From Maledivibacter sp. (GTDB lineage: Bacteria; Bacillota; Clostridia; Peptostreptococcales; Caminicellaceae), in contig JAOASB010000053.1 in NCBI GenBank assembly GCA_025210375.1, positions 18,544-82,543 on the forward strand: 64,000 nt of DNA, read 5' to 3'. Both the position numbers and the translations under genes were made by a program. The notes under the pieces are model-generated. The model was not told the DNA's origin and searched no databases. It saw nothing but the letters and a program-made list of their open reading frames with translations. Each line of letters begins with the position of its first letter. The first letter of the stretch is position 1. This document shows, in pieces, positions 34,903 to 43,938 of this stretch.

Positions 34903-36348
34903 ATGGGTAAAAAGGACAAAGATTTTGTAAAAGAGATTACCCCTATGGAGGTTGACTTCCCACAATGGTATACGGATGTTATAAGAAAAACTGATCTTGT
35001 AGACTATTCACCGGTAAAAGGCTTCATGGTAATAAAGCCCTATGGATATGCTTTATGGGAAAATATCCAGAGCTTCTTGGATAATAGGTTTAAAGAAACA
35101 GGACATAAAAACTGTTACTTTCCTCTACTTATTCCTGAGAGCCTACTACAAAAGGAAGCAGAACACGTTGAAGGCTTTGCTCCAGAGGTTGCATGGGTAA
35201 CCCATGGTGGAAAGGAAAAACTAGGAGAAAGGCTTTGTGTTAGACCAACCTCCGAGACTATCATCTGTGAGATGTATGCAAAATGGTTAAAATCCTATAG
35301 AGAGCTTCCATATCTTTACAACCAATGGTGCAGCGTTGTTAGATGGGAAAAAAGCACAAGACCATTCCTAAGAACCTCTGAATTCCTATGGCAAGAAGGT
35401 CATACACTACATGAAACAGAGAAAGAGGCTCAGGAAGAAACTCTTCAAATGCTTGATATATATAAGGAAATGGCAGAAGAGCTTTTAGCTATCCCTGTGG
35501 TAACCGGTAGAAAAAGTGAAAAGGAAAAATTCGCAGGTGCGCATGCTACTTATACAATGGAAGCCCTTATGCATGATGGTAAGGCACTTCAAGCAGGTAC
35601 TTCCCATAACCTTGGACAGCATTTTACAAAGGCATTTGATATCTCCTTCCTAGATAGAAATGGAGATATGCAGCATCCATATCATACTTCATGGGGTGTA
35701 TCAACTAGGCTTATCGGTGGAGTTATAATGGTACATGGGGACAACAGAGGACTAGTATTACCTCCAAGACTTGCTCCAACCCAAGTTGTGATTATACCAA
35801 TAGCCCAACACAAGGAAGGCGTTCTTGATAAAGCATACGAGCTTAAAAAGCAGTTTGAAGATATGGGTATAAGAGTAGAGCTTGATGACAATGAAAATTA
35901 CTCACCGGGATGGAAATTCAATGAATACGAAATGAAGGGTGTACCTGTTCGTATAGAAATAGGGCCTAGAGATATCAAAAACAATCAAGTAATGGCAGCA
36001 AGAAGAGATACATTAGAAAAAGAACCGATATCAATGGATGGCTTAGCTGAAACTATTTCTGGTCTATTAGATACTATCCAAAGTGATATGCTTGAAAAAG
36101 CAAGAAAACATAGAGATGAAAACACATATGATGTAGAAAGTCTTGAAGATTTCAAAGAAAAAATGGAACAAAAGCCTGGCTTTGCAAAGGCTATGTGGTG
36201 TGGAGAAAGGGAATGTGAAGAACACATCAAATCAGAAACAAGTGCCACAATCAGGTGTATGCCATTTAATCAAGAAGACCTTGGAGATAAATGTCACTTC
36301 TGTGGAAAAGAAGCTAAGCATATGGTTTATGTGGCTAAGGCTTATTAA
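34903..36348 (+). CDS. proS: prolyl-tRNA synthetase, archaeal/eukaryotic type
   Basis: 481 residues; short class II ProRS without the bacterial editing insertion. Motif-type elements are seen: RPTSE (about 115-119, the proline-contact loop), RWEKSTRPFLRTSEFLWQEGH (motif 2 region, about 148-168) and later GGVIMVHGDNRGLVLPP (motif 3 region, about 272). A zinc-binding C-terminal domain ends in CHFCGKEAKHMVYVAKAY. It is T-box controlled. Since this type of ProRS cannot hydrolyse Ala-tRNA-Pro in cis, a separate editing factor is expected; see the paralogue at 53677. Confidence 0.93.
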   Translation: MGKKDKDFVKEITPMEVDFPQWYTDVIRKTDLVDYSPVKGFMVIKPYGYALWENIQSFLDNRFKETGHKNCYFPLLIPESLLQKEAEHVEGFAPEVAWVTHGGKEKLGERLCVRPTSETIICEMYAKWLKSYRELPYLYNQWCSVVRWEKSTRPFLRTSEFLWQEGHTLHETEKEAQEETLQMLDIYKEMAEELLAIPVVTGRKSEKEKFAGAHATYTMEALMHDGKALQAGTSHNLGQHFTKAFDISFLDRNGDMQHPYHTSWGVSTRLIGGVIMVHGDNRGLVLPPRLAPTQVVIIPIAQHKEGVLDKAYELKKQFEDMGIRVELDDNENYSPGWKFNEYEMKGVPVRIEIGPRDIKNNQVMAARRDTLEKEPISMDGLAETISGLLDTIQSDMLEKARKHRDENTYDVESLEDFKEKMEQKPGFAKAMWCGERECEEHIKSETSATIRCMPFNQEDLGDKCHFCGKEAKHMVYVAKAY

Positions 36349-36369
36349 TAATTAAATACATTTACTTAT

Positions 36370-36412
36370 AAACCGCTACCAACTTTATTGTTTTAAAAGT
36401 GTAGCGGTTTTA
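36370..36412 (+). terminator. terminator after proS
   Basis: AAACCGCTAC / GTAGCGGTTTT with a 21-base loop; last chromosomal-type feature before the CRISPR island. Confidence 0.8.
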
Positions 36413-36676
36413 AAATAATAAGGATTTATTTGTGAAAACAATGAAAAATATGCTAAGATATAAATAAAATTATATCCCATTCACCAATTTTCTATAAAAA
36501 AATTTCATAAAGACAAAATAGGATAATAACTTGAAGCGTTTGATATTACAATGATATACTTGATTTTTTAGCGAAATACAAAAACAAAGGATTTCTTTAG
36601 AAAAAATATTATAAATTACTGTTAAATACATACTTTTATAGTTTGTAGGATTTTAGAAAACCTATATTTTTCAATG
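36413..36676 (+). promoter_or_regulatory. leader region of CRISPR array 1
   Basis: 264 A+T-rich bases with no open frame, ending TATATTTTTCAATG directly before the first repeat. Array 2 is preceded by TACATTTTTCAGTG, so the last 14 bases are conserved and probably mark the integration site. No strong promoter can be named. Confidence 0.6.
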
Positions 36677-38050
36677 GATAAACCTTAACATAGGATGTAT
36701 TGAAATAAGTAAAACGTAAGGAAAACCTTAGGTTTTTTTATGATAAACCTTAACATAGGATGTATTGAAATTATTCATATGGGCATATATTTGCGTTGTA
36801 GCAATATTGATAAACCTTAACATAGGATGTATTGAAATATATATCCAGCACTAATAATGACTGATATAAGCAAAGATAAACCTTAACATAGGATGTATTG
36901 AAATGATTCTCCTGGTTATGAAGGTATATGGATAGAAACTGATAAACCTTAACATAGGATGTATTGAAATTATTATAATTATCCTCCCTTTTACTCCAGG
37001 AGGCATAGATAAACCTTAACATAGGATGTATTGAAATCACGTAAGCATGAATATGCAACAAAATGCCATAGAGATAAACCTTAACATAGGATGTATTGAA
37101 ATGATAATATTCTGCTAACACTGGCTACAGTAATATGTGATAAACCTTAACATAGGATGTATTGAAATAACTAGAGCATTTACAGAAGATGAATTAAATA
37201 AGTGATAAACCTTAACATAGGATGTATTGAAATTTTGGATATTGAGTAGATATTATAATTCCTTGTTTGTGATAAACCTTAACATAGGATGTATTGAAAT
37301 TTAAAAAATGCTGCAACATTTGGATTTTCGTCTAAGATAAACCTTAACATAGGATGTATTGAAATTGAAAGATTTTATTGCTGGCTTTTCTGCTCCAAAA
37401 CAGATAAACCTTAACATAGGATGTATTGAAATTAATATCACAACCTAATATTTAATAAAAATATCGCCAGATAAACCTTAACATAGGATGTATTGAAATT
37501 GTTTGTATTGCTTTCCTGTCCTGGTACCTAATAAGGATAAACCTTAACATAGGATGTATTGAAATATAGTTGTGGGATTTAAACATAGAATATCTTTCAA
37601 AGATAAACCTTAACATAGGATGTATTGAAATAAATGAAAATAGAAGATTAAACTTTGTGAGGGGATAATGATAAACCTTAACATAGGATGTATTGAAATA
37701 ATATTAATGATGATGAACCTATAGAACTATGCAAGGATAAACCTTAACATAGGATGTATTGAAATATAAGGAGTTGATAGAATGAATAAAAAGAAATTAT
37801 TGATAAACCTTAACATAGGATGTATTGAAATTCATCGATTACATAAACTAGCATATTATAACCTTACGATAAACCTTAACATAGGAAGGTGGAAATACTA
37901 ATTACATAAAAAAACATTATTGTAATTATTTTCATTATATGATAACATGAAATTACATAAACTGTAACATCATATGTATTGAAATCTGTTTGAAGTATTG
38001 ATTTAGAGTTCTTTAACTCCAATAAACCTTAACATTAGATGTATGATAGC
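36677..38050 (+). CRISPR. type I-B CRISPR array 1 (18 intact repeats plus 3 decayed)
   Basis: 30-base repeats, GATAAACCTTAACATA...GTATTGAAAT, begin at 36677, 36742, 36809, 36875, 36941, 37008, 37073, 37139, 37204, 37271, 37336, 37403, 37470, 37536, 37602, 37670, 37736 and 37802, with spacers of 35-38 bases. Three decayed repeats follow at 37868, 37956 and 38021, so the array runs left to right with the old end at the right. The 3' ATTGAAAT gives the typical 8-base crRNA handle. Spacer 1 (36707-36741) resembles a terminator; spacer 17 contains a ribosome-site-like GGAG and ATG. No targets can be assigned without a search. Confidence 0.97.
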
Positions 38051-38211
38051 TATGATTTGACATAAGTGGTAGCTTGCAGAACGTGTTTGGATTTTCAGTG
38101 TTTTCTGATAGTTTCTAAGTGGTGAGTTGTATGATTTAGGTATTTTGGAATTCGCGCTATTATTGTCACTGTTAGAAGTATTGATAATAAAATGTGGTTG
38201 GAGGGGTTATT

Positions 38212-38538
38212 ATGGATAAAATCATAAAAAATGAATTTAAATTTGGTATTAAGTTCTTAATAATTACTATTTCCTTAAATCCAATACTTAATCAGCTTAG
38301 TAAGCTGAATTTTGAAATTTTTGGTTTTGATATATCAATATCTTTTCTATACTATATATTTCTAGGCCTACTTACATTTTGCATGTATATCTTCTCATTG
38401 GCAATAACTTCCCATAAATCAATTTATCAAATTATAGGTAATAGACTTCTTATAATAATTTTACGCTTGCCTCTCTTTTTTACTATGGCTTGGGCGATAA
38501 GTAAGATATATACTGTATTATTAAGGATACAAGTATGA
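38212..38538 (+). CDS. small membrane protein between CRISPR array 1 and the cas regulator
   Basis: Not recognised. 108 residues with three hydrophobic segments (about 11-28, 38-62, 77-100) and a short basic N terminus. Start at ATG 38212 with GAGGGG upstream; the GTG at 38194 would include that site. It lies 160 bases after the last decayed repeat and is separated from the WYL regulator by 157 bases. It may belong to the CRISPR island, for example as a membrane accessory, or may be an unrelated remnant; no homologue family comes to mind. Confidence 0.55.
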   Translation: MDKIIKNEFKFGIKFLIITISLNPILNQLSKLNFEIFGFDISISFLYYIFLGLLTFCMYIFSLAITSHKSIYQIIGNRLLIIILRLPLFFTMAWAISKIYTVLLRIQV

Positions 38539-38695
38539 TTCAGACATCAAGAAAGTAATAGAAATAGAGAAATTATATTAAATAAGTATATGTATTCAAA
38601 TTACATTTTCACCAAGGAGTTTGGGAGAACATGTCGAATCAAACTATAATATGGTAAAAAATACTTTAGAAACAATATTTTGGAGATGATCTAAT

Positions 38696-39640
38696 ATGGA
38701 TAAGTTATATAATGCTATAAAAATCTTACAATATCTGAAATATAGAGGAAAACTTACAAGTAAGGAATTAGCAGGAATAGTAGGTGTTGGAGAGAGGCAA
38801 GTTAGAAACATTATTAATGAGTTGGAATCCGCGGATGGGATATTTATTGAAAGAACCAGAGGAAGATATGGTGGATATAAGCTTATTTCTACTAGCTTTT
38901 TATGCGATTTTGGTATTGATAAAAAAGAATTAATGGCACTGGAAACCGGAAAAAATTTTTTGAAAGAGAATTTAGGATATTACTTAGAAAAAGAATATGA
39001 ATTAGCCCTAGAGAAAATAAAGGCTACAATGAAAACCATATCAAATCAGCCTCAAATAAATTATTATGCTAAAGCTACTAATTCAAAGTTTGATAAAGAA
39101 AGAGATATAGTTTTAGAAATACAAAAAGCTATATTTAATAAAAGAAAGATTAGAATACAGTATTTTTCTGTTGGAAGACGGGAGAGTTCTAAAAGAATAG
39201 TACATCCTTATATGGTATATAATTATCAAGGCTTCTTATATTTGGTAGCTTATTGTGAAAATAATAAGGAATTTAGGGATTTTAAATTAATAAGAATTGA
39301 AGATATATGTACATTAAATGAAGAATTTATATCTGTAAAGTTTGATTTTGATAAATTTATAGGAAGCTCATTTGGGATATTTAAGGACAATCAGATTAAT
39401 GTAAAGCTGAAGATAAAATATCCTCATAGTGTTTATGTAAAAGAATCCGTTTATATACAAGAACAACAAATCGAAGATTTAGAAAATGGAGATATAATTT
39501 TCCAAGCGGTTATGCAAGGGAAACCTGAGATTATGTCATGGATAAAGAGCATGGGAGCCGATGTAGAAATACTTGAGCCCATAGAATTGAGAGAAGAATT
39601 AATTAGAGAAATAAAAAAAATTCAAAATATTTATTTATAA
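38696..39640 (+). CDS. WYL-domain HTH regulator of the cas operon
   Basis: 314 residues. An N-terminal winged HTH (KLTSKELAGIVGVGERQVRNIINELE, in pieces, about 20-45) is followed by a WYL domain (about 140-220: RIQYFSVGRRES...VHPYMVYNYQGFLYLVAYCE) and a C-terminal WCX-type extension. This layout matches DeoR/YafY-type regulators that often sit beside cas genes and sense nucleic-acid-like ligands (family knowledge). It is the first gene before cas6, separated by 53 bases, and probably controls it; GGAGATGATC precedes ATG. Confidence 0.88.
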   Translation: MDKLYNAIKILQYLKYRGKLTSKELAGIVGVGERQVRNIINELESADGIFIERTRGRYGGYKLISTSFLCDFGIDKKELMALETGKNFLKENLGYYLEKEYELALEKIKATMKTISNQPQINYYAKATNSKFDKERDIVLEIQKAIFNKRKIRIQYFSVGRRESSKRIVHPYMVYNYQGFLYLVAYCENNKEFRDFKLIRIEDICTLNEEFISVKFDFDKFIGSSFGIFKDNQINVKLKIKYPHSVYVKESVYIQEQQIEDLENGDIIFQAVMQGKPEIMSWIKSMGADVEILEPIELREELIREIKKIQNIYL

Positions 39641-39693
39641 GGAACAATGGGTTCCTATTTATCAAATATAATTATATTGAAAGGAGGAAAAAA

Positions 39694-40392
39694 ATGAAAT
39701 ATTTTGAAATTAGTACTACCGTATATCTAAAAAAAGATATATTATTTCAGAACGTCGGAGAAACACTGTCTAAGCATATTAACTATTGTATGGCAAAAAG
39801 TGATTTTTTGCATGTGTTACATGGTCAGAGTATCCCAAAACTATATTGTTTTGACTACATGTTTCCTTTAGAAAAAAGTAAAAAATATGAAAAAGGTAGA
39901 GTTTATGTTTTTAGAATTCGTACTCCTATAGAGAAGATTGCTTCTGAAATGAGAAGAACTTTAACAACATATCAAACTGATTTTATAAAACCACTAGGGG
40001 TTGAATTGAAGACTAAAAAATTTACTAGAGTTGATCAACTGTATACCATAACTCCCGCAGTTGCTACCATAAATAATAAAAACTGGACTCAAAAAGAAAG
40101 TATGGATATTATTTGGAATATGATAGACAAGAATCTTGAAAAAAAAGGGAAAATGATATTTGGACAAACCTTTGAGATGAAGGAAAGTCCCCTTGAGTTT
40201 TTAGAAATCAAAAACCATAAAACTATTGTGTTGAATTATAAAGGTGGAAAAATTCTAGGTAATAAGTTTTCTATGAGGTTTAAACCCGATGAGTTGTCAC
40301 AGAAAATGGCATATACTGCACTTACATCAGGTCTGCTTGAGAAATCATCTTCTATTGGGGCGGGATTTTGTAAAATAATTACGAAGAGGTGA
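39694..40392 (+). CDS. cas6: CRISPR endoribonuclease Cas6
   Basis: 232 residues. Cuts the repeat transcript to give crRNAs with the ATTGAAAT handle. The C-terminal glycine-rich loop SSSIGAGFCKI (about 219-229) is the Cas6 RAMP signature, and the N-terminal half contains the conserved HVLHGQSI segment with a His (about 40) that may be catalytic. AAAGGAGG lies 6 bases before ATG. First of eight contiguous cas genes. Confidence 0.92.
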   Translation: MKYFEISTTVYLKKDILFQNVGETLSKHINYCMAKSDFLHVLHGQSIPKLYCFDYMFPLEKSKKYEKGRVYVFRIRTPIEKIASEMRRTLTTYQTDFIKPLGVELKTKKFTRVDQLYTITPAVATINNKNWTQKESMDIIWNMIDKNLEKKGKMIFGQTFEMKESPLEFLEIKNHKTIVLNYKGGKILGNKFSMRFKPDELSQKMAYTALTSGLLEKSSSIGAGFCKIITKR

Positions 40393-40398
40393 GAATAG

Positions 40399-42132
40399 GT
40401 GATATACAATCTCTTACAAAACTTTAAAAAGGCCTATGAAATTAAAGGAGATGACCTCATTATTGAAAATCATAATTTGAAAGAGGGTCTCTATATAAGA
40501 GTAAATAATGCTTTAGAGTTTGAACACTTTATTGTCAAGAAGGATTGTACAAAGGATAAGCTTTTTGAGTGGTTTAGAAAGGCTGATTTCTATTCGTGTA
40601 TTATTAATACCAATAAATCTGTAGCTGATAAGAAGATTCATAGTTGTAATTATCTTAGCTTATTTATAAAGAAAAAGATTCTTATAGGGGATGAAAAAGA
40701 AACATTATCAAAGGATGTTATACTGCAAAAGATAACTAATTACTTTGATAAACTATACGGAGATGATTACAATTCGGAAAAGATTGCAAAAGACCTAGGA
40801 AAAGAAATAGATGAAGAAAAATATAATTTTTGTAGGGATATGATGATTAATGGATATGACAAAATATATTCTATGGTAGAGAGTCTGCAAGGTAAATTTG
40901 ATAACTATATAAAAATATTTTTTGATTTTCAAGATTGGGAAATCTATGAACTGGAATCTAGCAGATATCTTTATCAAAAAGTTTTTAATTCCGATAAGTA
41001 TAATCTATTTATTAACGATAAACTATTTGGGCTTTCAAATATGAATATGGGGCTTAATGCTAAAAAACCATTTTTAGAACACAAAACATTAAGATGTAAG
41101 GTTCCATTTATGATAAGTGCAGAGGACGCTTTACTCTTGTTTAAGTATTCTTTGTGGCTGAAAAATAATAGACTTGGATCGAATTTCAAATCCTTTGATT
41201 ATGATTATACAGTTCCTTTGTCGGAAAGTAATACTAATAAAGATGAAATTATTAAAGATTCATTTTATCTGTACTTTTCAAATAAAAACGGAGAAATTGA
41301 GATTTCTGACTTTGATATAATACCTTCATTTCATGAAAAAATTGATTTTTATATCAAGAATTATATAAAAGCTTCTTACTATAACAGGAGTATAGATGAT
41401 GTAGTAGTACCTTCATACAATAAATTTAATGGTGAAAATAGAGCAGATTTTTTAGCGGCATTAGATGAAAATTTATATATAGGGAAGTTAAAAGAAAGCT
41501 TTAAAACAGAGCTAAAGGATATAAAATCACCCAAATGGGGTAGTAAGAAGTTTTGTAATATTTTAATATTAACTAAGCAACAGATTTTTGACTTTGTTAA
41601 TAAGAATGCCCCCTCGGGTCTAAGAGAATCCGTAGATAAATATCTTAGATTTCTAATACTTGAGAATATAAAATTAAGTAAAAAAAGGGGGATTGATGCT
41701 TGTAATACTTACATAGCTCTAAAAATATTTTTTGATCTGGGAGGGAATGAAAAGGTGCAAGAAATAAAGGAGATTAGAAGTTCCATAGGTGATTATATAA
41801 AAAATAAAGATGTCCATAATTTAGATGATATAGATCAGTATTCCTACTTGGCAGGACAAATAGCATATTATCTTATGAGTCAATCTAATGCTTCTAATAG
41901 AAATCATGATGTGATTCAGAAAGTATTAAACTATACTAATGTAGAGGCAGTCAATGGGGAACTCAAATATTGGTTTAAAAGATATGCACATGCTATTCCC
42001 CGTGGATATGAGAAATTTAATAGAGCATTTGCTATGGTTATTGCCCATAACAAAGGTAGTAGAGTAGATGAAGATTTATTTTTAGCGGGTTACCTTGGTG
42101 ATAATATATTTTATGAGGGTAAGGAGGAATAA
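40399..42132 (+). CDS. cas8b: type I-B Cascade large subunit Cas8b
   Basis: 577 residues, at the position and size of Cas8b (Csh1-type). It recognises the PAM and nucleates Cascade on target DNA (family knowledge). Position between cas6 and cas7 in Hmari-type order gives the assignment; sequence motifs are weak, as usual for Cas8. GTG start behind GAGGTGAG, 6 bases after cas6. The stop codon overlaps the cas7 start, so the two are coupled. Confidence 0.85.
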   Translation: MIYNLLQNFKKAYEIKGDDLIIENHNLKEGLYIRVNNALEFEHFIVKKDCTKDKLFEWFRKADFYSCIINTNKSVADKKIHSCNYLSLFIKKKILIGDEKETLSKDVILQKITNYFDKLYGDDYNSEKIAKDLGKEIDEEKYNFCRDMMINGYDKIYSMVESLQGKFDNYIKIFFDFQDWEIYELESSRYLYQKVFNSDKYNLFINDKLFGLSNMNMGLNAKKPFLEHKTLRCKVPFMISAEDALLLFKYSLWLKNNRLGSNFKSFDYDYTVPLSESNTNKDEIIKDSFYLYFSNKNGEIEISDFDIIPSFHEKIDFYIKNYIKASYYNRSIDDVVVPSYNKFNGENRADFLAALDENLYIGKLKESFKTELKDIKSPKWGSKKFCNILILTKQQIFDFVNKNAPSGLRESVDKYLRFLILENIKLSKKRGIDACNTYIALKIFFDLGGNEKVQEIKEIRSSIGDYIKNKDVHNLDDIDQYSYLAGQIAYYLMSQSNASNRNHDVIQKVLNYTNVEAVNGELKYWFKRYAHAIPRGYEKFNRAFAMVIAHNKGSRVDEDLFLAGYLGDNIFYEGKEE

Positions 42133-42134
42133 TG

Positions 42135-43100
42135 ATGAAGTTTAGAAACAGAGTCTATGGTGTTATAGGGATAAAAGGAATAATGTCAAACTGGAATGCT
42201 GATTTTTCTGGAAGACCTAAGACAACATCTAAAAATAAGATATTTGGGAGCGATAAGGCCTTCAAATATCCTATAAAATATCAATGGATTAACGAGGGGG
42301 ATAAGGTCTTATATATTAAATCATATAAGGAAGAGAAAGATAAAATTCAGCCTAGGACATTAAAGGAAAGATATGAATATATATTTAATACAAAATTGGA
42401 TAAAAAATCAAAACCAACAGAGGTTTTAGCTAATCTTTTTAGCGCTATAGATGTGATGAACTTTGGGGCTACTTTTGCAGAGGAAAATAAAAATATTTCT
42501 ATAACTGGAGCAGTTCAAATAGGACAAGGTATGAATATATATGATGATACTAGAGTAGAGATTCAAGATATACTATCACCTTTTAGGAATCCAAAAACGA
42601 AGCCCAAATCCAAAAAAGATAGCGAAGATGTAGAGCGTTCTCAGACTTCCATAGGCACAAAAATTTTTGCGGATGAGACGCATTATTGTTATCCATTAGT
42701 AGTAAATCCATTTGCCTATGATGAATATGCTCATATGATACAAGACTTTGAAGGCTATAGCAAGGAAGCATATGAAAAATTAAAAGATGGTACTTTGAGA
42801 GCTGCTACAGCATTTGCTACAAATAGTAAATTGGGATGTGAAAATGAATATGCTATATTTGTCACTCTGAAAGAGGAGTCAAGAATTATACTTCCAAATT
42901 TGGCGAACTTTATTTCATTTGAAAAAAGTGATGACAAAGACATATTAGATTTAGGTAGACTAAGTGATGTACTTAACAAAAAAGTATTAGAAGAAGTAAA
43001 AGAGATTGAAATCTATATAAACTCCTTTAATTTACAACTAAACAATTTTGAATTAGAAAAAGCAAAGGTTATGAATATATTTACGAGAGAAGTGATATAA
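42135..43100 (+). CDS. cas7: type I-B Cascade backbone subunit Cas7
   Basis: About 321 residues, Csh2-like. The N terminus RNRVYGVIGIKGIMSNWNAD is typical of Cas7 (RAMP) proteins of this subtype, and GAVQIGQG (about 116) and the KIFADETHYCYP stretch (about 182) follow the family pattern. It forms the helical backbone along the crRNA. The ATG at 42135 is 7 bases from AAGGAGG and is preferred to the overlapping ATG at 42132. Confidence 0.9.
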   Translation: MKFRNRVYGVIGIKGIMSNWNADFSGRPKTTSKNKIFGSDKAFKYPIKYQWINEGDKVLYIKSYKEEKDKIQPRTLKERYEYIFNTKLDKKSKPTEVLANLFSAIDVMNFGATFAEENKNISITGAVQIGQGMNIYDDTRVEIQDILSPFRNPKTKPKSKKDSEDVERSQTSIGTKIFADETHYCYPLVVNPFAYDEYAHMIQDFEGYSKEAYEKLKDGTLRAATAFATNSKLGCENEYAIFVTLKEESRIILPNLANFISFEKSDDKDILDLGRLSDVLNKKVLEEVKEIEIYINSFNLQLNNFELEKAKVMNIFTREVI

Positions 43101-43101
43101 G

Positions 43102-43854
43102 TTGAAGTTTTTAAAGTTCAATTTATCTGGGAAAACGGCACATTTTAAAAAGCCCGATGTCAATTCCTATGCTTATTATACCTATAACCATATACACAAG
43201 ATAGTGTTGATGGGAATATTAGGTGCTGTTATTGGCTTAAAGGGATATACATCCCAGCATATGAAAAAAGAAAAATATCCAGAATTTTATACATGCTTAA
43301 AGGACATGAGAATAGGTATAGTGCCCCCAAGTGGTAATAGAGGATATTTTAGTAAAAAGATAATAACCTTTAATAATTCTGTAGGTTATGCAAATATAGA
43401 TGCTAATAAAATGCCCTGCAATTTAGTTGTAAGAGAACAATGGCTTGAGGATGTTACATGGAATATTTACTTGTGTCTAGAAGATATAAAGGATGTTAGG
43501 ATTTATGATAAGATAGTAGATTACTTGTTGAATAGAAAATCAGAATATCCACCTTATCTTGGTAAAAATGACCATTTTGCTGAGATTAAGGACCCCGAAA
43601 TAGTGTATTGTAAACCTATAGATTTTGCTGAAGAAATCCATAGCCTATTCTATTATGAAAAAGTTGTTTTAGATGATTATCCCATATATGATGGGGGGCT
43701 TCCTTTCCTTTATAAAGATTATGTCCCCGTAGCACTTAACGAATTCAATAATAAATATGAATTTAGAGAGATAGCATTTACCAATAGAGCTATAAAGGAA
43801 ATAAAAGATACACTGATTCTACCCCATAATGGATGTAATGTAGCATTGATATAG
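43102..43854 (+). CDS. cas5: type I-B Cascade subunit Cas5
   Basis: 250 residues. The N terminus KFLKFNLSGKTAHFKKPDVN resembles Cas5 of subtype I-B (caps the crRNA 5' end). TTG start with GAGAAGTGAT upstream, two bases after the cas7 stop. A 48-84 base gap to cas3 follows. Confidence 0.9.
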   Translation: MKFLKFNLSGKTAHFKKPDVNSYAYYTYNHIHKIVLMGILGAVIGLKGYTSQHMKKEKYPEFYTCLKDMRIGIVPPSGNRGYFSKKIITFNNSVGYANIDANKMPCNLVVREQWLEDVTWNIYLCLEDIKDVRIYDKIVDYLLNRKSEYPPYLGKNDHFAEIKDPEIVYCKPIDFAEEIHSLFYYEKVVLDDYPIYDGGLPFLYKDYVPVALNEFNNKYEFREIAFTNRAIKEIKDTLILPHNGCNVALI

Positions 43855-43938
43855 ATTGGAAAAATTTTAAATATTAGGAATTGAAAGCTTGACTATATAT
43901 AAATGAGCTTTCAAAATACTTTATTGGAGATGAATCTT

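Noticed and set aside
36771..37121. Minus-strand open frame with a repeated FNTSYVKVY peptide
   Set aside because: It is the reverse translation of CRISPR repeats in array 1.
40399..42132. Cas10 or type III origin for the large subunit
   Set aside because: No GGDD or HD motif; position, neighbours and size fit Cas8b of type I-B.
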